Positions 8,269 through 16,002 of a stretch of DNA of 64,000 nucleotides are shown one piece after another (positions within the stretch are counted from its first letter, which is position 1; each line of letters begins with the position of its first letter). A program made the position numbers and the translations under genes. The notes beneath the pieces are model-generated. The model was not told the origin of the DNA. It was given only the letters and a program-made list of their open reading frames with translations, and did no database searches. Origin of the DNA: an uncultured Alphaproteobacteria bacterium (GTDB lineage: Bacteria > Pseudomonadota > Alphaproteobacteria > Methylaequorales > Methylaequoraceae); assembly GCA_902595755.1 (NCBI GenBank), contig CACJRF010000002.1:74677-138676 (forward strand). The letters run 5' to 3'.

Positions 8269-9983
8269 GGTTCTGCAAAGCTATTTCCAAGGGTTCTTAT
8301 TAAAGGATAAATAAAATATGTGATAAGCTTTCTTTTACCAACTCTAAATTTTCCTGATACTTTCATTCCTGGCATAAGATTAAAACCTGGAGGAATATCT
8401 TTAAGTTCTTGTTCAGTAATTTTAGCTCTAGCTCGATAAAAATTTCCAGAATTACCATCCACATCTTTATCAACTGTATCAGCAGAGACGTAAATTAGTT
8501 TTCCTTTTAATTCACCATGTTTTTGTGCTGGTAAAGCATTAAGTTGAATCTTGACAGAAGTATCTGGTATAAGTTTACTAATATCCGATGGATCAACATC
8601 AAAGACTGTGAGAAGTTCAACCCCTGTTGGAACTAGTGTTACCACACTTTTACCCTGGGAAATTACTGCACCTGGATATAGAGAATGTAAGTCAAGTATC
8701 ATTCCATCTGATGGTGCTCTAACTGTTTCATCAGTTTGTTGTCTTTCAAGTTTTTTTAAATCTTCAAGAAGTGAAATTCTCTGATCTTCTAGAGCCAGTA
8801 ATTCGTCATTTATCCCTCCAAAAAATTGGCTTGTATATTCCTTTCTGTTTGACTTCAATTCACTTAATTTATTACTTGTTTTTGTAAATTCTTTTTCTAG
8901 AGATAATCTTTTATTTTTTTCTCCTAGAACCTGAGCTTCAGCAACTAAATCCAAATCGAATAGTTCTTTTTTAGAATCCTCTAATTTTTTTTGAATATCA
9001 AGTTGTTCTTTAATAAAAGTAAGGTCGTCTTCAGTTGATGAAATCTGTTGATCAAGCGAAGCCATTTTGGCCAAGTATTGCCCCTTTTTATCTTTGAATA
9101 TTTTTTTTTGACGATCGTCAGCAGGATTACTAACAGACGAATTACTCCTTAACTCAGACTGTTTTTTTAGCCGATCAATCTTTGAATTTATAACAGATAA
9201 TTGATAATTTAACTTTTTCATATCAGCTCTTTGAAGTGTAGAATCGAAAGCAACCAATGACTCACCTTTTCCAACTTCTTGACCCTTTTTAACAAAAATT
9301 TTTTTAACTACAGAATTATAATTTGATTGTACTTCAACATTAGGAACAACAGTTGTAATTTTACCTGTTGCCGAAATGGTTGTGTCAATTTCTGAAATTG
9401 ATCCCCAAATAATCAAGAATAATACTAAAAAACCGAATGAAAATACAGAATACTTCACAGATTTTGGGAGAACTTTAGACTTTAAGCGATCCATATCATC
9501 ATCAAATTCGTCAAGTAATTCATTCAAAATAAGTTTCTTTTTTCTCTTTTCTTTATTTTCTTCCGATTCTTCTTCTATATCGTCTGATGTATTAGTTTCT
9601 TCATTACTAAATGCATCGACAGATAGTTTTTCATTTGCATTTCTCGCATAGCTAGCAAGCTGTTGCATCATATTGAAAGCAGTTTGAGGTGAATTCTTGA
9701 GATAACCAAGTAGTGCGTCTTTATCTATTTCTCTTACAGTTGCCTCATTTACTGCTCTTGCCATTGCACTTCGTGGTTGCTTGTCAATCAATGCCATTTC
9801 TCCAAATAGTGCACCTTTTTCAAGTAAAGCTAATGTTACATATTCATCTCCATTAAATTTAGTTACTTCTATTTTCCCTTTTACAACTTGATAAGCAAAA
9901 TCCCCAACTTCTCCCTCTCTAAAAAGTACATCACCAGATGCTAAATTTCTTAATGAAGGTTTTATTTTTTTTTTATCTGTCAT
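8265..9983 (-). CDS. Cyclic-nucleotide-binding domain fused to HlyD-type membrane fusion protein
   Basis: 572-residue fusion. Residues 1-125 form a complete cNMP-binding domain with cassette LFGEMALIDKQPRSAMA (Glu and Arg present). An acidic then basic linker follows (about 130-170), a single membrane anchor (about 178-197), a lipoyl half-motif after SATGKITTVV, a long coiled coil (about 255-415), the second lipoyl half (VRAPSDGMILDLHS) and a beta-barrel ending in IRTLGNSFAEP, as in HlyD adaptors. The topology puts the cAMP-binding domain in the cytoplasm, next to the ATPase of the exporter encoded immediately upstream (stop 12143-gene at 9984, start here at 9983), and the adaptor in the periplasm. 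It therefore looks like a cAMP-gated adaptor. It overlaps the cyclase gene by 4 nt. Confidence 0.92.
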   Translation of the reverse strand: MTDKKKIKPSLRNLASGDVLFREGEVGDFAYQVVKGKIEVTKFNGDEYVTLALLEKGALFGEMALIDKQPRSAMARAVNEATVREIDKDALLGYLKNSPQTAFNMMQQLASYARNANEKLSVDAFSNEETNTSDDIEEESEENKEKRKKKLILNELLDEFDDDMDRLKSKVLPKSVKYSVFSFGFLVLFLIIWGSISEIDTTISATGKITTVVPNVEVQSNYNSVVKKIFVKKGQEVGKGESLVAFDSTLQRADMKKLNYQLSVINSKIDRLKKQSELRSNSSVSNPADDRQKKIFKDKKGQYLAKMASLDQQISSTEDDLTFIKEQLDIQKKLEDSKKELFDLDLVAEAQVLGEKNKRLSLEKEFTKTSNKLSELKSNRKEYTSQFFGGINDELLALEDQRISLLEDLKKLERQQTDETVRAPSDGMILDLHSLYPGAVISQGKSVVTLVPTGVELLTVFDVDPSDISKLIPDTSVKIQLNALPAQKHGELKGKLIYVSADTVDKDVDGNSGNFYRARAKITEQELKDIPPGFNLMPGMKVSGKFRVGKRKLITYFIYPLIRTLGNSFAEP

Positions 9984-12143
9984 TTAAACTACTTTTTTAG
10001 TTGGCCTATTAAAACCTAGTACTGAAATTTGTTTATTAAAAGTCTCTCCAAAAAAACCTCTAATATTTTTTAGTTCTTCAAATGATCCTTGTTGAGTAAT
10101 AATACCGTTATCAAGAACAAAAATTTTATTACAAATTCTTAAATGCCATAAGCGATTAGAAACTATAATAATTGTTCTTCCGAGTGCTATATCTGAAAGA
10201 GCGTCATATAGTTTGATTTCACTGTCAACATCAAAGCCAGTGATAGCATCATCTAATATAATTACACGTGGATTTCTAATTAATGCTCTTGCAATTGCGA
10301 GTTTTTGTCTAAGTCCCGTTGAAAGATTTGTGGCATTTTCTTCAAGAAATGTTTCATATCCATCTGGAAATGATTCGATTTCATCGTGTGCATAAACTTT
10401 TTTTGCTGCCCATGTAATTTTATCCATAGATGAGTTAGGCGCTGCTCTAGAAATTGATTCTCTAATTGTGCCAGGAAAAAAATAGCTTTCTGAGCCAACT
10501 AGTGAAACTTGAGACCTTATGTGAGAAAGGTCAAGCAAACGTAAATCCACATTGTCGAGGGCAACTATACCAGATTGAGGTCTATATAAGCCTTGTATTA
10601 ACTTTGCAATAGTACTTTTTCCGCATCCACTCTTTCCTGTTAGACCAATGATTTGTCTTGGATTGATTTCTAAATCAACATTTTTTAAAATTTTTGTATG
10701 ATCATCATAACCAAACTCAACATTTCTAAAACTAATTTGGCCCATCAATTGAGGTTTTTGGCCTTTAGCTGTAGTTTCCGTATTCGCATCAACAATACCT
10801 GAAACTAGCTGAAGTGATTGTACTAATTTGCTGATCTCAGTTTTTAGTGTAACTAAATCAATAATAGGTCTAGAAACTCTTGAGGCTAGCATATTAAACC
10901 CAACCAAAATACCTGCCGAAAGACTACCAGAAAAAACTAAGTGTACACCAACAAATATGACCATTGCTGTCATTAATTGATTAATCGTACTTGAAATATT
11001 ATTTAGCGTGGCACTCTTTTTTTGCATATCTTCTGATGCAATTATAAAGTTTGCTTCAAGTTCTCTCCACTGTTCTTTAAGTGTTGGCTCTAAAGCAAGT
11101 CCCTTTACATTTTCGATACCATTAACCGACACAGATATAAATTCTTGTCTTTTAGCTTCAGCTTTGCTTACTTTACCCATAGAGTCACGTTGTCTTTTAG
11201 AATAAATAATTGAAGCAAGGGCACCCAAAATACTGAATGAAAAAACGACCATAAATAAAACTGGGCTGTAGAAAAATAATATAGGTACAAAAACTAATAA
11301 ACTTATAGAATCCAATGCAGTTGAAAAAATTTTTTGAGTAAGTGTATTTTTAATTACAGATATTTGAGATGTAAAACGTAAAAAATTTGCAGACTCTCTA
11401 TGGAATCTTTGCATTGGTAAAGAAATTAATTTCTCAAATACTCTGACTGAAAGCTTTGCCTCAACTTTTTGGGATAAAAAGTCAAGTAAATATGCCCTTA
11501 AGAATCCAAGGATACCATTAAATAGGTAGGCAACTATAACACCAGATGTTATAACATAAAGTGTTGAATATGCCTCATAATTTACAACTTTATCGAGAAC
11601 TAGCATCATGAATACAGCAGGAACCACCGCAAATATATTCAAAATAAGTGCCACGATAATAACTTGTACCATTACCGACTTATTTCTTAAAGACTCTCCA
11701 ATTAACCAGCTTAACTTCAACTCACTTTGTTCCTCAAAAGCTTTTAATTTTGCCTTTAAAAGAATTACCTGCCCATCCCAACCTTTTTGTAATTCCTTTA
11801 TACTAATTTGTTGAGGTTTAGGAGTAGTCACTCCAGTATCAAGAAATAATATTGATTTATCATCGTCTTTTGAATCAATAACTCTTAATGCGATTACATA
11901 ACGACCATTTTTTAATCTTAAAATTTGTTGTTTTTTAGATAACAACTTCATTAATTCATTGTCAGTTATTTTTGTTGATTTAGCTTTTAGATTAAAAGAG
12001 GTTGCTAATTCACACATCTCTTTTGGGGAAAGCTCTCTTTCATCATTTTTAAATCTCTCCGGAATATCGTTTGGACCAATGTGAATACCAAGTTGCCTTG
12101 CAACTAGAATTAATGACTTTTGAGATCCTCTCATAGCTTGCAT
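9984..12143 (-). CDS. Type I secretion ABC exporter with inactive C39-like N-terminal domain
   Basis: 719 residues: N-terminal C39-peptidase-like domain (about 1-133), six-helix membrane domain (about 155-440) and ATPase (about 480-700). The N-domain starts SLILVARQLGI, without the catalytic Cys of true C39 proteases, so it should bind rather than cut substrate, as in HlyB-type exporters. The ATPase has Walker A GKSGCGKST but atypical other motifs: signature LSTGL, Walker B IILDDA (Asp in place of the catalytic Glu) and SNRLWHL where the switch His is expected. Weak or regulated ATP hydrolysis is an inference. First gene of a five-gene operon without spacers. An intrinsic terminator separates it from the repeat-protein gene upstream, and the TolC gene lies just beyond. 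Confidence 0.9.
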   Translation of the reverse strand: MQAMRGSQKSLILVARQLGIHIGPNDIPERFKNDERELSPKEMCELATSFNLKAKSTKITDNELMKLLSKKQQILRLKNGRYVIALRVIDSKDDDKSILFLDTGVTTPKPQQISIKELQKGWDGQVILLKAKLKAFEEQSELKLSWLIGESLRNKSVMVQVIIVALILNIFAVVPAVFMMLVLDKVVNYEAYSTLYVITSGVIVAYLFNGILGFLRAYLLDFLSQKVEAKLSVRVFEKLISLPMQRFHRESANFLRFTSQISVIKNTLTQKIFSTALDSISLLVFVPILFFYSPVLFMVVFSFSILGALASIIYSKRQRDSMGKVSKAEAKRQEFISVSVNGIENVKGLALEPTLKEQWRELEANFIIASEDMQKKSATLNNISSTINQLMTAMVIFVGVHLVFSGSLSAGILVGFNMLASRVSRPIIDLVTLKTEISKLVQSLQLVSGIVDANTETTAKGQKPQLMGQISFRNVEFGYDDHTKILKNVDLEINPRQIIGLTGKSGCGKSTIAKLIQGLYRPQSGIVALDNVDLRLLDLSHIRSQVSLVGSESYFFPGTIRESISRAAPNSSMDKITWAAKKVYAHDEIESFPDGYETFLEENATNLSTGLRQKLAIARALIRNPRVIILDDAITGFDVDSEIKLYDALSDIALGRTIIIVSNRLWHLRICNKIFVLDNGIITQQGSFEELKNIRGFFGETFNKQISVLGFNRPTKKVV

Positions 12144-12175
12144 GTATTTATTCTATATGATTTTTAATTTTTATC

Positions 12176-12213
12176 AAAAAAAAACCCTCATCACTTTTCG
12201 TAATGAGGGTTTT
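12176..12213 (-). terminator. Strong intrinsic terminator between secreted-protein gene and exporter operon
   Basis: Stem AAAACCCTCAT (12181-12191) pairs perfectly with ATGAGGGTTTT (12203-12213), and a further pair or two can form inside. Reading on the minus strand, the hairpin is followed by a run of nine T (12184-12176). It lies 22 nt after the stop of the repeat protein and 33 nt before the exporter start, so most transcripts of the repeat protein should end here and a minority would read into the exporter operon. Confidence 0.85.
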
Positions 12214-12234
12214 CAAAGTAGATAACAAGCTAAA

Positions 12235-13134
12235 TTAAACTACATCATCTCCCGGATTGTCATCAGGTGGAGGAGGAGCCATGTCTCCGTCCATTGGCAT
12301 GTCACCTTCAGGTGGTGGTGGCATATCACCATCTGCTGGTCCATGAGAAGCAGCATCATCCATGTGAGTATGCATTTCATCCATGCCTTCCATACCTTCT
12401 GGTGGAGGTCCCATATCACCTTCTGGTGGAGGTCCCATATCACCTTCTGGGCCCATCATTGGATCCTCTGGAGGCATTCCACCATCAGTTGGTGGTGCAT
12501 CAGCTGGACCAAATAATGGATCATCACCCTCTGGTCCCATAGCAATATCACCTTCTGGAGGTGGTCCGGCATAATCAGCTTCACCTGGGATTGGTGCATC
12601 ATCACCTGGAGGAGGCATATCGCCTTCAGCCATTGGTCCAGGCTCTCCACCTGGTCCGGCATAATCAGCTTCACCTGGGATTGGTGCATCATCACCTGGA
12701 GGAGGCATATCGCCCTCTGGTGGAGGTCCCATTTCACCTTCTGGTCCTGGTCCAGCCATATCATCAGGTGGTGGTCCACCCTCATCAGGTCCTGGCTCCA
12801 TTTCGCCTTCAGGTCCCATTGCCATATCATCTGGACCTTCTCCCATATCACCTTCGCCTCCGAATGCTTCATCAACACTGTCTCCAGCTGCTTCAAATGC
12901 ATCACCTGGGCTTGCACCATCAGCTAAAGCTGAATCAAATCCATCTTGAGCTGCTGACGCCATTGTATCTACCATATCAGCTGGTGCGCCCATATCTGTC
13001 ATTACAGTTGATGCAGCATCAATTGCTGCTGCAGCTGCTTCAGATGGATCAGCGCCTCCGTCTAATGATGTTTGGTAGGCTTCTAATGCTGCATCACCAG
13101 CAGCATCAGCCATATCTTCCATTTCTGGTGGCAT
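12235..13134 (-). CDS. Acidic Pro/Gly/Asp/Met-rich repeat protein, probable type I secretion substrate
   Basis: 299 residues with extreme composition: no Lys, Arg, Cys or Trp at all, one Asn, and very many Asp, Glu, Pro, Gly, Met and Ala. Residues 1-95 are Ala-rich and look helical, with repeats of the kind ALADGASPGDAFEAA; from about 96 the chain is disordered-looking PPPEGDM/GPEGDM repeats. A 30-residue unit containing GDMPPPGDDAPIPGEADYAG is repeated. No Sec signal peptide is present. The C-terminus GDDVV (acidic, then hydrophobic) resembles the extreme end of type I secretion substrates, and the gene sits between tolC-like and exporter genes in the same direction. No RTX nonapeptides are seen. 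It has its own promoter, an AAAGGA ribosome site upstream of the start, and its own terminator. Secretion is inferred; the function is unknown. Confidence 0.8.
   Translation of the reverse strand: MPPEMEDMADAAGDAALEAYQTSLDGGADPSEAAAAAIDAASTVMTDMGAPADMVDTMASAAQDGFDSALADGASPGDAFEAAGDSVDEAFGGEGDMGEGPDDMAMGPEGEMEPGPDEGGPPPDDMAGPGPEGEMGPPPEGDMPPPGDDAPIPGEADYAGPGGEPGPMAEGDMPPPGDDAPIPGEADYAGPPPEGDIAMGPEGDDPLFGPADAPPTDGGMPPEDPMMGPEGDMGPPPEGDMGPPPEGMEGMDEMHTHMDDAASHGPADGDMPPPPEGDMPMDGDMAPPPPDDNPGDDVV
12397..12444. repeat. Two perfect 24-bp tandem repeats inside the acidic repeat protein
   Basis: Bases 12397-12420 and 12421-12444 are identical and encode the eight-residue unit GDMGPPPE twice. Exact identity points to recent tandem duplication or slippage. 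Confidence 0.9.
12562..12714. repeat. 63-bp exact direct repeat, 90-nt period, inside the acidic repeat protein
   Basis: Bases 12562-12624 and 12652-12714 are identical, offset by exactly 90 nt (30 codons), so the reading frame is kept. The repeated peptide includes GDDAPIPGEADYAG. The copies are more alike than the surrounding degenerate repeats, indicating a recent copy event. Confidence 0.92.
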
Positions 13135-13189
13135 AATAATTTCCTTTGAAAAAATAAATTTTTAGTGCGAATACTTAAAAGTCAATACA

Positions 13190-13224
13190 AAAAAATATAA
13201 TACATTAATTAAAAAAAAAATCAA
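13190..13224 (-). promoter_or_regulatory. Putative sigma70-type promoter of the acidic repeat protein gene
   Basis: On the minus strand TTGATT (13224-13219) and TATTAT (13202-13197) are separated by 16 nt, giving a start near 13190 and a leader of about 55 nt with an AAAGGA site before the ATG at 13134. An alternative -35-like TTGACT lies slightly downstream. The whole 100-nt gap is A/T rich, so chance matches are possible. Confidence 0.4.
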
Positions 13225-13234
13225 TAAAAAAAAA

Positions 13235-14560
13235 TTAAAACCCCAAGTAACTAAAATTCAATATTCCACAATTTCTTAGTAGCTCAAAAGAATTAATGAT
13301 AAGTTGATATTGTGCGTTTACTAAATTTGATTCAGATTGAGTTAGTTCTTTTTCAGCATCCAAGATATTAAGGGTAGTCCTTGTTCCCACACCAGCCTCC
13401 CTTGAGACGCCCTCTACAGCCATAATATTTGAGTCTACTGATATTTCAAGGGATTCAATGCGTGCTTTTGTACTAGAAATTTTTTTCCATGACGACTTTA
13501 TTTGATGTGTAAGCTCTAATCTTTTTGACTCGATTGCCTTGAGATTTGTTATTGCAGTATCTCTAGACTTAGATAAATTTAAGAAATTATGACCTTTATT
13601 GAATAAAGGGACGGTAACTTCTGCAGTTACAGAATAGTTATCCTTTCTTTCAATTGCTCTTGATGATTCAAGTGATTTCCCAACAGATCCAGTTAAGGAA
13701 AGCTCTGGAGCAAATGAAAGATTATTTTTTGAAATATCAATTTTAGAATTTAAGTGTTGTAATTTTAATGTTACATATTCTGGATTATTTTCCAAACTAA
13801 TCCTTAACGCTTCTTTAAGTGTTTTAGGAGTGTTTGGAATAATACCAAATTTTGACCAATCTTTTGGATTTGATTGGATGACATTTTTGTCATCAGACTC
13901 AAACCAATTAATTTTAGGATCTCTCCCGACTATTTTCTTAAAATCAGAAATTGAAATTTCAAGGTTGTTTTCAGCTTCTATTCTTTTTGATATTGCCTCA
14001 GCTAATCTTGCTTTTGCTTGAAATACATCAGTTTTTGTTACATCTCTAAACTCAAATCTCTTTTCAGTTGCTTCAAGTTTTTTTTTGAGATTTCCTTCAT
14101 TTTTTTTTGATACATCTAATAAAAAAAAATCTTTTAAAACTGTATAATATGCTTTACTTGCTTTTAATAAAACATCTTGAGTTGTTGACTCAAGACTAAG
14201 TTTTGCAATTCTATATTTATTTTTTGATTGTTTAAGATTTAAAACTTTAGAGAAACTAAGTGGCTGTGTTACGTCTATGTCAAAACTTGAGGGATCTATG
14301 GACGTAACATTTCTATTAGATGTATCTGGAAAAGTTTTACTAATATCTTTTCCTCTTGAAGCAGAAAAATCAACTGACGGAAGAAAATCTGTTTTTGATA
14401 TTTTTAAATCTTTCTCAGAAATTTGAAGTTCTTTTTTACTTTTTGCAATATCAGGGTAATAATTGTAGGCATCGTAAAGAACATCACTCAATTCTTCAGA
14501 AAACGAAGAACTATTGCATATTATAACAAGTATAAAAGCTACGAAAAAATTAACAAACAT
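13235..14560 (-). CDS. TolC-family outer-membrane efflux/secretion channel
   Basis: 441 residues with a cleavable signal peptide (about 1-21, ending near SSSFS) followed by the two long helical-hairpin halves of the outer membrane factor family: repeated AxxxYY/AKA-type helices (KASKAYYTVLKDFFLLDVS), and a second half starting around LKEALRISLENNPEYVTLKLQ. The C-terminal GVGTRTTLNILDAEKELTQSE matches the family's conserved end of the last coiled coil. It provides the outer-membrane exit for a type I exporter. It is upstream of, and same strand as, the repeat protein and the ABC/cNMP-HlyD operon, so the window encodes all three parts of a secretion machine. A GAGGAAAG ribosome site lies upstream of the ATG. 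Confidence 0.9.
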   Translation of the reverse strand: MFVNFFVAFILVIICNSSSFSEELSDVLYDAYNYYPDIAKSKKELQISEKDLKISKTDFLPSVDFSASRGKDISKTFPDTSNRNVTSIDPSSFDIDVTQPLSFSKVLNLKQSKNKYRIAKLSLESTTQDVLLKASKAYYTVLKDFFLLDVSKKNEGNLKKKLEATEKRFEFRDVTKTDVFQAKARLAEAISKRIEAENNLEISISDFKKIVGRDPKINWFESDDKNVIQSNPKDWSKFGIIPNTPKTLKEALRISLENNPEYVTLKLQHLNSKIDISKNNLSFAPELSLTGSVGKSLESSRAIERKDNYSVTAEVTVPLFNKGHNFLNLSKSRDTAITNLKAIESKRLELTHQIKSSWKKISSTKARIESLEISVDSNIMAVEGVSREAGVGTRTTLNILDAEKELTQSESNLVNAQYQLIINSFELLRNCGILNFSYLGF

Positions 14561-14676
14561 CGAAAACTGCTTTCCTCATAAACAGTGTAAACAAAAACTT
14601 ATTTAATTAAAGAATTTTTTAGTTATAACTTTTTTTACTTTTAATTATCATAATCTTATAATATAAGCAAGTTGTT

Positions 14677-14753
<77 letters not shown>

Positions 14754-14796
14754 TTTTTTTTGCAGTATATGGTTTAATTTTTATATGGAGAAAAAA

Positions 14797-15411
14797 ATGA
14801 AAAATAAATTTTTAATTGTGATTGGTTTTGTTTTAATTTTTAAACCAGTTTTATCTGAAAATTACTATATAGCTCTTGATTATTTCAATAAAAAGCAAAT
14901 TAGTAAGTCAATACAACTTTTTCAAAAAGTTGCAAGTGATTCAAATAGCACCTATCAAGATAAAGCAATATTTAATCTTGCTGTAATTTATGATAATGGA
15001 TATGGTGTAAAAGCAGATAAAACTAAAGCTCTTTATTACTATAACATTGCATCTGAAATGAATAATGAATTTGCGATGTATAATCTTGGGTGGATGTACC
15101 AAGTTGGTGAAAATTTGAATAAAGATGCAGTCAAAGCTTTTGAACTATATTCAAAATCTGCTGATAAAGGTCACCCCCAAGCAATTTTTAATCTTGCTAA
15201 TATGTATTTTTCAGGTGAGGGAACAACTAAGGATATTCAAACTGCTTATAAATTATTTCTACAATCTAAAATTAGAGGAATAAAAGAAAGTGAGTATTAT
15301 ATAAATTTAATATCTAGTGATTTAAGTTTAGAGGAATTGAATTATCTAAATGAGGAAAACAAACAATTAATTGAAAAAAAAATAGATCTACCTGAACCAA
15401 AAAATGAATGA
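14797..15411 (+). CDS. Secreted Sel1-repeat (TPR-like) protein
   Basis: 204 residues: signal peptide (MKNKFLIVIGFVLIFKPVLS), then at least three Sel1-like repeats, recognisable from A-x-F/Y-N-L-(A/G)-x-(I/M)-Y patterns: AIFNLAVIYDNGYGVKAD, AMYNLGWMYQVGE and AIFNLANMYFSGEGTTKD. Sel1 proteins are periplasmic or secreted scaffolds for protein-protein contacts; the partner here is unknown. The start at 14797 is chosen because GGAG lies 6 nt upstream and the signal peptide follows at once. An upstream reading frame runs back into the tRNA and is not used. It is followed after about 120 nt by a strong terminator, so it is probably a single-gene unit, possibly reading through from the tRNA promoter. 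Confidence 0.8.
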   Translation: MKNKFLIVIGFVLIFKPVLSENYYIALDYFNKKQISKSIQLFQKVASDSNSTYQDKAIFNLAVIYDNGYGVKADKTKALYYYNIASEMNNEFAMYNLGWMYQVGENLNKDAVKAFELYSKSADKGHPQAIFNLANMYFSGEGTTKDIQTAYKLFLQSKIRGIKESEYYINLISSDLSLEELNYLNEENKQLIEKKIDLPEPKNE

Positions 15412-15531
15412 TCAAACATGTAGAAAAGATTACCTAAGATATTCATTACATGAATATTTGTTATAATGAAAATAAATTTCTTTTATGAGGGATTTAGTAT
15501 AATATTAATATATCTTCCTCCCCATATATTT

Positions 15532-15563
15532 AAGGCGCTTTTTCTAAAAGCGCCTTTTTTTTT
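15532..15563 (+). terminator. Intrinsic terminator after the Sel1 gene
   Basis: Perfect 11-bp stem AAGGCGCTTTT (15532-15542) with AAAAGCGCCTT (15546-15556), 3-nt loop, then a T run to 15563 on the + strand. The stop and last codons of the minus-strand gene 15544-15876 lie inside it. Confidence 0.85.
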
Positions 15564-15876
15564 GGTCACATTTATAAAACTTGATAAATAAACCCTTGTA
15601 GCTTGTCCAAATTTTTGTCCTTATGTTATATGTACTAGATATTTCGAAAATATTATTATATAAAACTATTTCTTTTCTATTAAAAAGAACGACCCTATCA
15701 AAAAAATTTCCAGAGTAATTTATTATAGTTCTTTGTTCGAAATTTACAATTTTTGTAAAACTTTTAATAAAATCTTTTTCATACGAAACATTTGTTTCTT
15801 CACACACAAGCTTAAAGTCTGACGATTTAGCTGAGTTAAAAAAAAATAAAAATATTATTATATACCATTTTGTCAT
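15544..15876 (-). CDS. Small secreted hypothetical protein abutting tRNA-Arg
   Basis: 110 residues: signal peptide (about 1-18, ending NSAKSS), then a beta-rich mature part with two Cys (LVCEETN and KFYKCDQKK) that could form a disulphide. No family recognised. Its ATG is only 5 nt beyond the 3' end of the tRNA-Arg gene on the same strand, leaving no room for a ribosome site other than in the tRNA itself. It is probably transcribed with the tRNA. The last codons (KKRRF) and the stop are provided by the A-rich arm and loop of the opposite-strand terminator. The gene could be real, but translation initiation is doubtful. Confidence 0.5.
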   Translation of the reverse strand: MTKWYIIIFLFFFNSAKSSDFKLVCEETNVSYEKDFIKSFTKIVNFEQRTIINYSGNFFDRVVLFNRKEIVLYNNIFEISSTYNIRTKIWTSYKGLFIKFYKCDQKKRRF

Positions 15877-15881
15877 ATCAG

Positions 15882-15958
15882 TGGCGACCCCGGTACGATT
15901 CGAACGTACGACCTACTGCTTAGAAGGCAGTTGCTCTATCCAGCTGAGCTACGGGGCC
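15882..15958 (-). tRNA. tRNA-Arg (anticodon TCT)
   Basis: On the minus strand GGCCCCG (15958-15952) pairs with CGGGGTC (15892-15886); discriminator G and CCA are encoded. The anticodon stem ACTGC/GCAGT encloses CTTCTAA, anticodon TCT. The T-arm carries GTTCGAATC. Confidence 0.97.
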
Positions 15959-16002
15959 ATAATTTATTAATATACCCTATGATTATATTTTTAAATATTT
16001 CT

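Noticed and set aside
7850-8314. 154-codon + strand frame over the start of the cyclase gene
   Set aside because: It is antisense to a well-supported CHASE2 cyclase and HlyD junction and encodes nothing recognisable.
12235-13134. RTX toxin or CRISPR array
   Set aside because: No GGxGxD nonapeptides, and the repeats are in-frame coding units without spacers of uniform length.
12561-13136. Long + strand open frames (up to 191 codons) opposite the acidic repeat protein
   Set aside because: They mirror the repeats of the minus-strand gene, giving His/Leu/Gln-rich low-complexity sequence with no start signals. The minus frame has promoter, ribosome site and terminator.
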